A DNA stretch of 64,000 bases, from the NCBI RefSeq assembly GCF_011764485.1, contig NZ_AP022848.1, positions 1,640,001 through 1,704,000 of the forward strand, read 5' to 3'. Under the pieces are notes generated by a model, which was not told where the DNA came from, ran no database searches, and saw only the letters and a program-made list of their open reading frames with translations. The position numbers and the translations under genes are program-made. Origin of the DNA: Bosea sp. ANAM02 (GTDB lineage Bacteria > Pseudomonadota > Alphaproteobacteria > Rhizobiales > Beijerinckiaceae). Positions 14,911-24,258 of this stretch are shown in pieces (position 1 is the stretch's first letter; each line of letters starts with the position of its first letter).

Positions 14911-17040
14911 ATGACCGATGTGACGGCAGGACAGGGCAGAGGGTTCGCCGTTCCCGATCGCGGAGCGCTGGCCAAACTCTTCAACCGTCCCGACCTGTTC
15001 CTCGCGATCGGCGTCGTGGGCATCCTCGTCGTGCTCATCTTCCCGATGCCGGCGGTGCTGCTCGACCTGATGCTGGCCCTGTCCATCATCCTGTCGGTGC
15101 TGGTGCTGATGACCGCGCTCTTCATCGAGGAGCCGCTGGAGTTCTCCGCCTTCCCGACCGTGCTGCTGATCGTGACGATGTTCCGGCTGGCGCTGAACCT
15201 GGCCTCGACCCGCCTGATCCTCGCCCACGGCCACGAGGGAGCGTCTGCGGCCGGCCATGTCATCGAGGCCTTCGCCGGCTTCGTGATGAGCGGCAATTTC
15301 GTGATCGGCGTGATCGTCTTCACGATCCTGATCATCGTGAACTTCGTCGTCATCACCAAGGGTTCGGGCCGCATCGCCGAGGTCGCGGCCCGTTTCAGCC
15401 TCGATGCCATGCCCGGCAAGCAGATGGCGATCGACGCCGACCTGTCCGCCGGGCTGATCGACCAGGAGACGGCCAAGGTCCGCCGCCGGGCGCTGGAGGA
15501 CGAGTCCTCCTTCTTCGGTTCGATGGACGGCGCCTCGAAATTCGTCCGCGGCGATGCCATCGCCGGCCTGCTGATCACCTTCATCAACGTGCTCGGCGGC
15601 ATCATCATCGGCGTCGCGCAGCAGAGCCTGAGCTTCGGCCAGGCAGCGACGAACTACACCCAGCTCACGGTCGGTGACGGTCTCGTCAGCCAGATTCCGG
15701 CCCTGATTGTCTCGACCGCCGCCGGCCTGCTCGTCTCGAAGGCGGGTGTGCGCGGTGCGGCCGACAAGGCGCTCGGCAAGCAGCTCTCGGGCTATCCCAA
15801 GGCGCTCGGCATGTCGGCGGCGGTGATGCTGCTGATCGCGCTGCTGCCGGGCATCCCGATGCTGCCGTTCCTGCTTCTGGCGGCCGGCGCCGGCTTCCTG
15901 GCCCATCGCTTCGGCAAGGCGGCCAAGGAGCGCGAAGCGCAAGCGGGTGGGCTCGATCCGGCGCAGGACGGCGGCGCGGTCGCTGCCGACGGCACCGCGC
16001 GCGAGGAGACGCTGAACGACCTGCTCAAGATGGACGAGCTCAAGATCGAGATCGGCTACGGGCTGCTGCCGCTGGTCAATGCGCCGAGCGGTCAGGACCG
16101 GCTGACCGATCAGGTCCGGGCGCTGCGCCGGCAGCTCGCGGCCGAACTGGGCTTCGTCATGCCGGCGGTGCGCATCGTCGACAACGTCCAGCTCGAGGCG
16201 AACCACTATTTCATCAAGATCAAGGAGATCGATGCCGGGCAGGGCATCGTCTATGCCGGCCAGTACATGGCGATGGACCCGATGGGCGGCGCCGTGAACC
16301 TGCCGGGCCACAATGTGCTGGAGCCGACCTTCGGCCTGCCGGCGACCTGGATCGACGCAGCGCTGCAGGACGAGGCGCAGTTGCGCGGCTACACCGTGGT
16401 CGACGCCGCCACCGTGATCTCGACGCATCTCACCGAGGTGCTGAAATCGAACATGCCGGAGCTGCTCTCGCATTCCGAGGTGCAGAAGCTGCTGCGCGAA
16501 CTGCCGAAGGACCATGCCGATCTCGTCAAGGAGATCGTGCCGAGCCAGATCTCGACCACCGGCATCCAGCGCGTGCTCCAGCTCCTGCTCGCGGAGCGCA
16601 TCTCGATCCGCGACCTGCCGACGATCATCGAAGGGGTTGCCGAGGTTTCGGCGAGCGTGCGCAATCCGCGCGACATCGCCGAGCATGTCCGAGCCCGGCT
16701 CGCCCGCCAGATCTGCGCGCAGTTCTCGAACATGCAGGGCGTGCTGCCGATCATCACGCTCTCGCCGGCCTGGGAGAGCGTCTTCGCCGAGTCGATCATC
16801 GGCCAGGGCGAGGACCGCCATCTCGCGATGCAGCCGTCCCGCCTGCAGGAATTCGTGCATCACGTCCGCGACAAGTTCGAGGACGCGGCCCGCATCGGCG
16901 AGATGCCGGCGCTGGTGACCTCGGCCATGGCGCGGCCCTTCGCCCGCCAGATCATCGAGCGCTTCCGCCGCGAGACGCCGGTGCTGTCGCAAGCGGAAAT
17001 CCACCCGCGGGTGCGGCTCAAGACGGTCGGCAGCGTCTGA
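14911..17040 (+). CDS. flhA: Flagellar export gate protein FlhA
   Basis: Proton-coupled export gate subunit in the MS ring centre that docks chaperone-substrate complexes. It is 709 aa. Eight membrane helices lie in the first 330 residues. The FHIPEP-family signature MFRLALNLASTRLILA is near residue 90. The cytoplasmic export-control region contains GSMDGASKFVRGDAIAG. The large C-terminal cytosolic domain holds GYGLLPLV and VPSQISTTGIQRVLQLLLAE. It is preceded by a CtrA-like box and is apparently monocistronic, because a palindromic repeat follows the stop. Confidence 0.97.
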   Translation: MTDVTAGQGRGFAVPDRGALAKLFNRPDLFLAIGVVGILVVLIFPMPAVLLDLMLALSIILSVLVLMTALFIEEPLEFSAFPTVLLIVTMFRLALNLASTRLILAHGHEGASAAGHVIEAFAGFVMSGNFVIGVIVFTILIIVNFVVITKGSGRIAEVAARFSLDAMPGKQMAIDADLSAGLIDQETAKVRRRALEDESSFFGSMDGASKFVRGDAIAGLLITFINVLGGIIIGVAQQSLSFGQAATNYTQLTVGDGLVSQIPALIVSTAAGLLVSKAGVRGAADKALGKQLSGYPKALGMSAAVMLLIALLPGIPMLPFLLLAAGAGFLAHRFGKAAKEREAQAGGLDPAQDGGAVAADGTAREETLNDLLKMDELKIEIGYGLLPLVNAPSGQDRLTDQVRALRRQLAAELGFVMPAVRIVDNVQLEANHYFIKIKEIDAGQGIVYAGQYMAMDPMGGAVNLPGHNVLEPTFGLPATWIDAALQDEAQLRGYTVVDAATVISTHLTEVLKSNMPELLSHSEVQKLLRELPKDHADLVKEIVPSQISTTGIQRVLQLLLAERISIRDLPTIIEGVAEVSASVRNPRDIAEHVRARLARQICAQFSNMQGVLPIITLSPAWESVFAESIIGQGEDRHLAMQPSRLQEFVHHVRDKFEDAARIGEMPALVTSAMARPFARQIIERFRRETPVLSQAEIHPRVRLKTVGSV

Positions 17041-17063
17041 GTGATTTCCAAAAGATCTCACGA

Positions 17064-17185
17064 GCCCTCATCCTGAGGAGCCATTCCCCTGGGAATGGCG
17101 TCTCGAAGGATGTTCCATGAGGCTCCCGAGTTAGCTGGAGCATCCTTCGAGACGCAGCCTCCGGCTGCTCCTCAGGATGGGGGCT
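17064..17185. repeat. 122-bp palindromic intergenic element, copy 1
   Basis: The ends CCCTCATCCTGAGGAG and CTCCTCAGGATGGGGGC are inverted repeats, with internal TCTCGAAGGAT / ATCCTTCGAGA also inverted. A second copy is at 62971-63093. It lies just past the flhA stop and could act as a terminator or mRNA-stability hairpin. I see nothing else in the 243-bp gap to the next gene. Confidence 0.85.
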
Positions 17186-17283
17186 TGAGGGAAGCTAGCA
17201 GGCTCCTGTGCCTCCGGTTTCCACGGCCCCCCGATGCCCGCCGTGCAATGGTCAGCGTCCTGGCCTGCGGCTAAGCGGAGAAG

Positions 17284-18171
17284 ATGTCCCGCAACGCCGC
17301 CCTCTTCGCCGTGATGTGCCTCGTCTGGGGCCTGACCTGGCTGCCGGTGAAGGTCGGCTCGATGCATGTCCCGCCGGTCTTCCTGGCGGCGGCGCGGTTC
17401 TCGATCGCCGGCCTGCTGATGCTGCTCTGGGCCGGACGCGACGCGCCCAGGGTGCCCGGCGGGGCCTGGCCCCGCCTGATCGGCACGGCGCTCCTGCTCA
17501 ACACCGTCAACTACGCCTTGCTGTTCTGGGGCACCAAGCATGCCCCGAGCGGGCTCGCGGCCATCGTCAATTTCGCGACGATCCCGATCTACACGCTGCT
17601 GGCCAGCCGCGTGATCGAGGGCGCGCGGATCGATAGCCGCAAGCTCGCGGCGATCGCACTCGGCACTGTCGGGCTCTGCTTCCTGTTCGCGACCCGGGCC
17701 ATGGGCGGGCTCTCGGCCGCCCATGGCGATCCGCTGGAGGCGCTGGGGCTCGCAGCCGTCGCGGCCGGAACCCTGTTCTACTGCGTCGGCGCCGTGCTCT
17801 CGCGGCCGATCGCCGGGACGATGCCGACATTGACGCTCGCCGGCTGGCAGACGCTGATCGGCGGCCTCGGGCTGATCGTCGTCTCGCTTGCGCTGGAGCC
17901 GGTCGGCCTCGCCGATGTGGCGAGGCTCGCGCAATGGCCGGTGCTGCCGGCGCTGCTTTTCCTGATCATCGGCGGCTCGCTGATGGGCTTCACCATCTAC
18001 ATGCGGCTGCTGCGCGACTGGGGCGCCTTCCGGGCCGGGCTCTATGCATTCGTCAGCCCGGCCGTCGCGGTCGCGGTCGGCGTCGTCGCGCTGAGCGAGC
18101 CCTTCGGCTGGTCGGAAGCGATCGGCGCATTGCTCATGTTCGGCGCGGCGGCGATCGCGCTGAAGCGATAG
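17284..18171 (+). CDS. EamA/DMT-family transporter
   Basis: Inner-membrane drug/metabolite exporter, 295 aa with ten predicted helices in two EamA repeats. The first repeat has FAVMCLVWGLTWLPVKVG and the Pro/Gly-rich PPVFLAAARFSIAGLLML. The second starts near residue 155 and ends in VGVVALSEPFGWSEAIGALL and the basic tail ALKR. The substrate is unknown. The start ATG 17284 has GGAG 10 nt upstream. It stands alone between palindromic repeats. Confidence 0.9.
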   Translation: MSRNAALFAVMCLVWGLTWLPVKVGSMHVPPVFLAAARFSIAGLLMLLWAGRDAPRVPGGAWPRLIGTALLLNTVNYALLFWGTKHAPSGLAAIVNFATIPIYTLLASRVIEGARIDSRKLAAIALGTVGLCFLFATRAMGGLSAAHGDPLEALGLAAVAAGTLFYCVGAVLSRPIAGTMPTLTLAGWQTLIGGLGLIVVSLALEPVGLADVARLAQWPVLPALLFLIIGGSLMGFTIYMRLLRDWGAFRAGLYAFVSPAVAVAVGVVALSEPFGWSEAIGALLMFGAAAIALKR

Positions 18172-18174
18172 AGG

Positions 18175-18267
18175 CGTCATTCTCGGGCTTGACCCGAGAA
18201 TCTCGATGAGGATAGGCGCCGGAGCCTCTTTGGTCAGGAGATGCTCGCCACAAGGGCGAGCATGACG
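18175..18267. repeat. Intergenic palindromic element (GTCAT...ATGAC family)
   Basis: GTCATTCTCGGGCTTGACCC opens the element, with a local hairpin CTCGGGCTTGACCCGAG. ATGCTCGCCACAAGGGCGAGCATGAC closes it. It lies between the convergent EamA and UPF0104-type genes, so it probably serves as a two-way terminator. Confidence 0.7.
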
Positions 18268-18274
18268 GCCGCTT

Positions 18275-19312
18275 TCAGGGCGGCGGGGCGATGCGGGTGC
18301 TGCGCCTGAGCTGCGCCCGCTCGAAGGCGAGCACGATCGGCAGCGAGATCACCAGCGGCAGGATGAGATAGAACAGCCGCCAGATCAGCAGGGCGGCGAA
18401 GACGGCCGGGGCCGGCACGCCCGGCATCACCGCGAGGAAGACCGCTTCCATCACGCCGACGCCGCCGGGAACCTGGCTGAGCAGGCCGGCCGAGAACGAG
18501 AGCAGGAAGGCGCCGAGAACGATCAGGAAGCCGGGATTACCTTGCTCTGGCAGCGCGAAATAGATGATGCCGGCGGCACCGGCGAGTTCGAGCGGAGCCG
18601 CGAGATACTGACGGAAGACGATCGGCAGGCGCGGGTAGATGATCTCGAACGTGCCGATCCTCAGCGGCTTGAAGCGCAGCCAGGAGCCGATCGTGTACAG
18701 AGCGACGAAGGCGAGCATGCCGACGCCGATCAGCCGCGCCGTGTTGTCGGTGATCGCGAACCATGTCGACATGCGTTCGAGCGGATGCAGGATCTGCGGC
18801 TCGTAGAGCAGTACGAGCCCCATGAGAAAGATCGTGCCGAAGGCGAAGGTGAAGGAGCAGAGCGCGACCAGCACCGCGACTTCCGCCGCCGTCAGGCCCT
18901 TTGCCGTATAGGCGCGGTAGCGCACCATGCCGCCGGAGAAGACCGAGGCGCCGATATTGTGCGAGAGCGCATAGGTCACGAAGGAGCAGAGCGAGATATA
19001 GGGCCAGGAGATGCCCTTCTCCTTGCCGAGATGGATCAGGGCGATCCGGTCGTACCAGGCGAGCGCCGCATAGGCGACCAGCGTGGCCAGCGCCGCGTGC
19101 AGGAAGGCCTCAGGCGGGATCACCGCGATCTTGTCGCCGATCCGATGGGCAATGATCTTGATGCTCTGCCAGAGGCCGGCATTCTCCAGGACCGCCTCGA
19201 TCGCCGCATCCGAGCCGGCCTCGGTCTTCAGCTTGGCCCAGAGCAGCTCGACCGACCAGACGACCGCGACGAGCCCGATGACCGGCCAGAGATAGTCGAG
19301 ATAGCGTTTCAT
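18275..19312 (-). CDS. Lysylphosphatidylglycerol-synthase-type transmembrane protein (UPF0104)
   Basis: Polytopic inner-membrane protein, 345 aa with about eight helices. The family's conserved segments are visible: SWPYISLCSFVTYALSHNIG, GGMVRYRAYTAKGLTAAEV and VPGGVGVMEAVFLAVMPG, matching the flippase-like membrane part of MprF/YbhN. There is no C-terminal synthase domain, so aminoacyl-lipid synthesis is not implied; lipid translocation is possible. It starts at MKRYLDYLWPV. It is a single gene converging on the EamA gene. Confidence 0.85.
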   Translation of the reverse strand: MKRYLDYLWPVIGLVAVVWSVELLWAKLKTEAGSDAAIEAVLENAGLWQSIKIIAHRIGDKIAVIPPEAFLHAALATLVAYAALAWYDRIALIHLGKEKGISWPYISLCSFVTYALSHNIGASVFSGGMVRYRAYTAKGLTAAEVAVLVALCSFTFAFGTIFLMGLVLLYEPQILHPLERMSTWFAITDNTARLIGVGMLAFVALYTIGSWLRFKPLRIGTFEIIYPRLPIVFRQYLAAPLELAGAAGIIYFALPEQGNPGFLIVLGAFLLSFSAGLLSQVPGGVGVMEAVFLAVMPGVPAPAVFAALLIWRLFYLILPLVISLPIVLAFERAQLRRSTRIAPPP

Positions 19313-19551
19313 GAAAGGCCGCAGGCTCGGAACGATGGTGACGGATGGCTCACGTCGTCACCGCTGCGGCGCAAACCTTTCCCTCTCTGCCAGCGGGGAG
19401 GGACAAGGGCAAGCATTTGAGGATGCCCGTCCGCGCTGGCCGGGGACCGCAATGCCATGACGCGGGGCATGCGTCATCGTGCGGTGATCTTTCGCCCGCG
19501 ATCATGCCATGATCGCGGCAGATTCCCCGTGACCGTGCCGAACAGCCTTCG

Positions 19552-20166
19552 ATGTCCCAGAGCCTGACCATCACCCTGACCGGAACCACCGACCTGCCGC
19601 CCGGCAAGATCGCGACGATCGTGACGTCGCTGGAGATGTTCGAGCGGCCACCGCAGCGGCCCGATCCGGCCGGGACGGAAGGCTTCTCGCTCGACCCGAT
19701 CGGCCGTGCCGATGTCGAGCGCTATCTCGCCGTCTATCGCTTGCTCGGCGAGCGCTGGATGTGGTTCAGCCGCCTGACCAAGCCGCGTACGGAGATCGAG
19801 GCGATTCTCGCCGACCCGTCGGTCGAGCTCCATGCCGTTCGCTTCGCAGGGCGCGATGTCGGCCTGCTCGAGCTGGATTTCCGGGTGCCGGGGGAGGGCG
19901 AGCTTGCCTTCTTCGGGCTGGACGAGCCCGTGGTCGGCAAGGGCGCCGGCCGCTGGCTGATGAACCGGGCGCTCGCGCTGGCCTGGGCCAAGCCGATCGC
20001 GCGCTTCTGGGTGCATACCTGCACGCTCGACCACCCGGCCGCGCTGGCCTTCTACCAGCGCTCGGGCTTCACGGTGTTCAAGCGCGGGGTCGAGGTCGAC
20101 GACGATCCGCGCCTCACCGGCAAGCTGCGGCGCGACTCCGTCGAGCACCACCCCGTCATCGCATGA
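19552..20166 (+). CDS. GNAT family N-acetyltransferase
   Basis: Acetyl-CoA-dependent acetyltransferase, 204 aa. An N-terminal strand region of about 55 residues (MSQSLTITLTGTTDLPPG) precedes the GNAT core. The acetyl-CoA loop is GKGAGRWLMNRALALAW (residues 127-143, the Q/RxxGxG/A pattern with Gly-Lys-Gly). The acceptor-side strand is FWVHTCTLDHPAALAFYQRSGF. The substrate is unknown. It converges with fliJ across a shared hairpin. Confidence 0.85.
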   Translation: MSQSLTITLTGTTDLPPGKIATIVTSLEMFERPPQRPDPAGTEGFSLDPIGRADVERYLAVYRLLGERWMWFSRLTKPRTEIEAILADPSVELHAVRFAGRDVGLLELDFRVPGEGELAFFGLDEPVVGKGAGRWLMNRALALAWAKPIARFWVHTCTLDHPAALAFYQRSGFTVFKRGVEVDDDPRLTGKLRRDSVEHHPVIA

Positions 20167-20170
20167 AAAG

Positions 20171-20199
20171 GGGCGGCGCCCGGAAGGACGCCGCCCTTT
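20171..20199. terminator. Bidirectional hairpin between GNAT and fliJ
   Basis: GGGCGGCG (20171-20178) pairs with CGCCGCCC (20189-20196) across a 10-nt loop. TTT follows on the plus strand and a run of A precedes it, giving T's on the minus strand. It sits between two convergent genes. Confidence 0.75.
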
Positions 20200-20220
20200 G
20201 TCTGAACTCCGATCGCGATC

Positions 20221-20625
20221 TCAGGCGCGGGACCGCAGCCCGATCGCGTCCATGGTGGCCTGGTCGCGGGCGGCTTCCGCCGCACGCTCCGAGGCGCGCT
20301 CGCGGTCGTCGAGAATCTCGACCTTCTTCATGTCCTCGAAGGCTTCCTGCAATTCGGCCTTGGCCTCGTCGAGCTGGCCCTTCAGGTTGTCGGCGGACTG
20401 GCGCAGGTTGTCGCGACGGCCAAGCGCGGCCTTGGCATAGGTCGGATAGGCGAAATGGGCGGGGTCCGCGATGCCGGCGCGGGATTCCTCGGCCTGGATT
20501 TCGCGATCGAGATCGCTCGCCATCCGATGAAAATCGGCGATCATCATCTCGATCTGGCTTACCCGGCGACGTTTCTCGTCGACCTGGAAGCGCTTGAGCC
20601 GAAGAAGCGTCTCTCGCGACTTCAT
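20221..20625 (-). CDS. fliJ: Flagellar export chaperone-escort protein FliJ
   Basis: Coiled-coil protein that sits in the FliI hexamer and contacts FlhA. It is 134 aa and almost wholly helical: it starts MKSRETLLRLKRFQVDEKRR (the conserved FliJ start) and has long Arg/Glu/Ala heptads throughout. The LDREIQAEESRAGIADPAHF block matches alphaproteobacterial FliJ. It is unusual in being 1.85 kb away from fliI on the same strand, with an oppositely oriented MFS gene and DUF1304 between. Confidence 0.88.
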   Translation of the reverse strand: MKSRETLLRLKRFQVDEKRRRVSQIEMMIADFHRMASDLDREIQAEESRAGIADPAHFAYPTYAKAALGRRDNLRQSADNLKGQLDEAKAELQEAFEDMKKVEILDDRERASERAAEAARDQATMDAIGLRSRA

Positions 20626-20861
20626 GTCGTTTTCAACTCCTGATTACGCATCGGCGCTGCCGACCCCTCGGCGCACGCCAGAACTCGATCCGCGAGACGA
20701 GGAGCAACATGGCGCAAGGAGGTTGACCTTTCCTTACCGGAACGGGCTGCCTTTGACGCATGATCCGCCCGCGTTCCGGCTCCTGCCGCCGGCTGTCGGG
20801 ATGATCTAGTGAGACAGGAAGCACGGCCGACCGGCCGCTTTGCTTCCGCGGATATCCCGTC

Positions 20862-22079
20862 TTGGCTGCCTCTTCTCGTTTCGGCGGGCACGGCCCCCTG
20901 CTTCTCGGCCTGGCTATGACCCGCATCATCGGCTGGGGCTCGACCTTCTATTCACCTTCGGTCCTGGTCGGCGCGCTCGATCGCGAGATCGGGCTCAATG
21001 CCGAGATCGTCTTCGGCGGCATCACCATTCTGCTGATCACCGGCGCGCTGGTGGCGCCCGCGATCGGGCGCATCCTCGACCGCGAGGGCACACGTCGCTC
21101 GATGTGCATCGGCGCGCTGATCTGCGCGCTCGGGCTCGGCGTGCTGTCGCTGGCGCAGGGGCCTGTCAGCTATCTCGCGAGCTGGTTCGTGATCGGGCTC
21201 GGCCACGCGATGTCGCTCGCCAATACCGGCAATGTCACGATCTCTCAGCTCATGGGTGACAGGACGCGGCGCGTGATCGGCCTGATGATGCTGGTCACGG
21301 GGCTCGCCTCCAGCGTGTTCTGGCCTTTGACCGCCGCCTTGATGAACGCTTTCGGCTGGCGGATGACAGTGCTCGTCTTCGCGGCAATGCAGATCGTGAT
21401 CGTGCTGCCGATCTATGCGGCGATCCCGCGCTACCGCCGCGCGCCCGTCGCGGCTGCCGCATCGGCAACCGCTCCGGAGGCTGCTTCTGCAGGCGAACAT
21501 GGCAGCGTGCCGGCACATGCGCGACGGGCGGCGTTCTGGCTGGTGGCGCTCGCCTTTTCCGCCAGCGGGCTCGTTTCCTGGGGATTGCCGCTGCACCTGA
21601 TCGGCCTGTTCCAGCAGGCCGGTCTGACCCAGACCGAGGCGGTCTGGGTCACGACGCTGAGTGGTCCCGCCACGCTCGCTGCGCGCGCCATCGATGCGAC
21701 CCTGGGCGAGCGATTGCCGGCCGAGAAGGTCGCGCTATTCGGCCTGCTGCTGGGGCCGGTGCTCTGCCTGACGTTGCCCTTCGTGACGATGACGACCACG
21801 GCCGCGGCGATCTTCATCGTGCTGTTCAGCGCGGCGCTCGGCGTGATCTCGATCGCGCGTGCGACGCTGCCGCTGGCCCTGTTCGGGCGCAACGGCTTCG
21901 CGACGATGCTCGGCAAGCTCACCGTGCCGCAGAACATGACTTTCGCCGCCGCGCCGCTGCTCTTCGCGGTGATGGTCGAGCGCCTCGGCGCCAGCCCGAC
22001 GCTGATGACCTCTGCCGCCATCCAAGCCGTCGGCTTCGCCGCGATGTTCGCGCTGGTGCGGATGGTGGCGCGGGGCTGA
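20862..22079 (+). CDS. MFS transporter
   Basis: Twelve-helix major facilitator, 405 aa. The start region MAASSRFGGHGPLLLG is followed by LAMTRIIGWGSTFYSPSVL. The loop 2-3 motif is IGRILDREGTRRSMCIGALI, and helix 5 has LVTGLASSVFWPLTAAL. It is similar in layout to the YfmO/OFA-like bacterial MFS groups; the substrate is unknown. It is divergent from fliJ and inserted between fliJ and fliI, so not part of the flagellar operon. Confidence 0.85.
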   Translation: MAASSRFGGHGPLLLGLAMTRIIGWGSTFYSPSVLVGALDREIGLNAEIVFGGITILLITGALVAPAIGRILDREGTRRSMCIGALICALGLGVLSLAQGPVSYLASWFVIGLGHAMSLANTGNVTISQLMGDRTRRVIGLMMLVTGLASSVFWPLTAALMNAFGWRMTVLVFAAMQIVIVLPIYAAIPRYRRAPVAAAASATAPEAASAGEHGSVPAHARRAAFWLVALAFSASGLVSWGLPLHLIGLFQQAGLTQTEAVWVTTLSGPATLAARAIDATLGERLPAEKVALFGLLLGPVLCLTLPFVTMTTTAAAIFIVLFSAALGVISIARATLPLALFGRNGFATMLGKLTVPQNMTFAAAPLLFAVMVERLGASPTLMTSAAIQAVGFAAMFALVRMVARG

Positions 22080-22086
22080 GGCCGGA

Positions 22087-22440
22087 TCAGATCCGGGCAA
22101 ACAGCGCCGCAATGGCGAGCGCGGCCGGCAGGGCCTGGATGTAGAGGATCTTGCGGCTGGCGGTCGCCGCACCGAACAGCCCGGCGACGAGCACGCAGGC
22201 CAGGAAGAACAGCTTGATCGAAAAACCTTCCGGGCCGAGCCAGAGCCCCCAGGCGAGGCCGGCGACGAGGAAGCCGTTATAGAGCCCTTGATTGGCGGCG
22301 AGGACCTTCGAACGGGCGGCGAATTCAGGCGTGAGGCCGAAGGCCTTGTGGCCGCGCGGCGTGTCCCACCAGAGCATCTCCAGGAGGACGATATAGACGT
22401 GGATCAGGGCGACGAGGCCGGTCAGAAGGGATGCGATCAT
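22087..22440 (-). CDS. DUF1304 family membrane protein
   Basis: Small integral membrane protein, 117 aa with four predicted helices. The family signature LIHVYIVLLEMLWWDTPRG in helix 1 and FGLTPE / KVLAANQGLYNGFLVAGL in the centre are clear. The function is unknown. It starts 38 bp past the fliI stop on the same strand and ends 8 bp from the convergent MFS gene, so it could be carried on the fliI transcript. Confidence 0.88.
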   Translation of the reverse strand: MIASLLTGLVALIHVYIVLLEMLWWDTPRGHKAFGLTPEFAARSKVLAANQGLYNGFLVAGLAWGLWLGPEGFSIKLFFLACVLVAGLFGAATASRKILYIQALPAALAIAALFARI

Positions 22441-22477
22441 CGGGCGGACATCCTGCGGCGGGAGACTTGCAACGCCA

Positions 22478-23824
22478 TCACACCGTGCCGCTCATGATGG
22501 CGGCCAGGCGCGCGTAGCATTCATGGAGCGGGGTCGCGTCGTCCTTGGCCTGCTTGAGGAAGGCTTCGAGCGCTGGATGGAGGCGGATCGCCTCGTCGAC
22601 CTCGGCGGAGGCTCCCTGGCGATAGGCGCCGAGGCGAATCAGCTCCTCCATGTCGGCATAGGTCGCGAGCGTCGAGCGGGCCTTCTGCACGACCGGATAA
22701 TAGGCGGGGTCGCAGGAGCGCGGCATGGTGCGCGAGACCGATTTCAGGATGTTGACGGCCGGATAGCGGCCGCGCTCGGCGATCGAACGCTCCATCACGA
22801 TATGGCCGTCGAGGATGCCGCGCACCGCGTCGGCGACGGGCTCGTCATGGTCGCCGCCATCGACCAGCACGGTGAAGAGGCCGGTGATCGCGCCGTCGCC
22901 GGTGCCGGGCCCGGCCCTCTCGAGCAGGCGCGGCAATTCGGCGAAGACGGTCGGCGTATAGCCCTTGGTGGTCGGTGGCTCGCCCGCGGCCAATCCGATC
23001 TCGCGCATCGCCATGGCGAAACGCGTCACCGAATCCATCAGGCACATCACCTGCAGGCCGCGATCGCGGAAATATTCGGCCAGTGTCAGCGTGGTCAGGG
23101 CGGCCTGCTTGCGCATCAGCGCCGGCTCGTCCGAAGTCGCGACCACGACGATCGAACGGGCGAGACCCTGCGGACCGAGATCCTCCTGGAGAAATTCCTG
23201 GACCTCGCGGCCGCGTTCGCCGACGAGGCCGATGATGTTGACGTCGGCCTGGGCATAGCGGGCCAGCATCGAGAGCAGCACGGACTTGCCGACGCCGGAG
23301 CCGGCGAAGATGCCCATGCGCTGGCCGATGCAGCAGGTCAGGAAGGTGTTGAGCGCACGCACGCCGAGATCGAGCGGGCGCCCGACCCGGCGGCGCTTAT
23401 GGGCGTTCGGCGGGTCGTTGCGGTAGGCGAAGAGCGTATCGCCCTGCGGCAAGGGCGGGCCGCCATCGACCGGGCGGCCGAGCGCATCGACGACGCGGCC
23501 GAGCCAGGCCGGCGTGGGGCGCAGGCCCGGCTGGGCGCGGTCGACATGCACGGGGCAGCCGCGGCGAACGCCGTCGAGCCCGCCAAAGGGCATGACCAGC
23601 GCCTTGTCGCCGGAGAAACCGACGACCTCGCAGGGGACGCGCGTGCCCGGCGCGATCTCGATGCCGACCCGCCCGCCCAGGCTCATGGTTCCGATCGGCC
23701 CGGCGACCTCCACCAGCAGGCCGCGCACGCCGATGACGCGGCCGTAGATGGTCACGCCCTCGATCTGCTCGATGGCGGTGGCAAGGGCGGAGAGGCGGTC
23801 ATGGCCGTGCGAGGGGGAACTCAT
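22478..23824 (-). CDS. fliI: Flagellar type III export ATPase FliI
   Basis: ATPase ring at the base of the export apparatus, 448 aa. Walker A is [11 protein letters not shown] (near residue 167). [12 protein letters not shown] and the Walker B region [20 protein letters not shown] follow, then the family signature [17 protein letters not shown]. This matches flagellar or type III ATPases and not F1-beta. The start at [14 protein letters not shown] lies next to the 434-bp divergent region shared with ctrA, which has a CtrA-like box. fliJ is not adjacent. Confidence 0.96.
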   Translation of the reverse strand: MSSPSHGHDRLSALATAIEQIEGVTIYGRVIGVRGLLVEVAGPIGTMSLGGRVGIEIAPGTRVPCEVVGFSGDKALVMPFGGLDGVRRGCPVHVDRAQPGLRPTPAWLGRVVDALGRPVDGGPPLPQGDTLFAYRNDPPNAHKRRRVGRPLDLGVRALNTFLTCCIGQRMGIFAGSGVGKSVLLSMLARYAQADVNIIGLVGERGREVQEFLQEDLGPQGLARSIVVVATSDEPALMRKQAALTTLTLAEYFRDRGLQVMCLMDSVTRFAMAMREIGLAAGEPPTTKGYTPTVFAELPRLLERAGPGTGDGAITGLFTVLVDGGDHDEPVADAVRGILDGHIVMERSIAERGRYPAVNILKSVSRTMPRSCDPAYYPVVQKARSTLATYADMEELIRLGAYRQGASAEVDEAIRLHPALEAFLKQAKDDATPLHECYARLAAIMSGTV

Positions 23825-23923
23825 CGGGATATGTCGAGGTTATCGGTCAAATGGAGATCAGGGCTATCGGCTGGCGGGACCCCTGTGGATGATTTGGTAA
23901 GGGTTCCTAACAAATTGCGCTCA

Positions 23924-23938
23924 TTTACCAGCTGTTAA
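23924..23938 (-). promoter_or_regulatory. CtrA-like box in the fliI-ctrA divergent region
   Basis: TTTA-N7-TTAA on the plus strand, or TTAA-N7-TAAA on the minus, is a one-mismatch CtrA site 100 bp upstream of fliI. A further TTAA is at 23948-23951. The remaining 434-bp gap (23825-24258) holds the ctrA control sites listed separately. Confidence 0.45.
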
Positions 23939-24066
23939 GCTCTGTGGTTAAGACTGCAGATCGAGGCTGCCGCGTGTCGCAGGGCCATTATCGCCCTGTT
24001 TCCCGAAGCTGGCCTCCGCGAAAGGCGCTTTCGCGGCCGGGAAGTTCAGCGATCCGTGTCAAATTC

Positions 24067-24138
24067 GACTCACCTCGACAAGGATCGTTCACTTTCTCCG
24101 AGGAAGCGCTTGCGCTCGGGAATCACGGTTTGTTAACC
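24067..24138 (+). promoter_or_regulatory. ctrA upstream control region: two GANTC sites and a CtrA half-site
   Basis: GACTC at 24067-24071 and GAATC at 24120-24124 are CcrM methylation sites. TTAACC at 24133-24138 is a CtrA half-site. In Caulobacter the ctrA P1 promoter is controlled by a GANTC methylation state plus CtrA feedback, so the arrangement is consistent with that. No -35/-10 element is clear enough to call. Confidence 0.5.
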
Positions 24139-24258
24139 ATTTCCCCGTAGCGTGTCGCGTGGCGTTTCATTGGGCAAGTGCGTCGTCGCCCAGGGCCGAA
24201 CGGTCCGGGTGGAAACAACGGTCAAACCTGCCCTGCGGGCGAAATTGGGGACGTGGAC

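Noticed and set aside
14839..17061. 740-aa minus-strand open frame across flhA
   Set aside because: Antisense shadow of flhA; His/Arg/Asp-rich with no motif.
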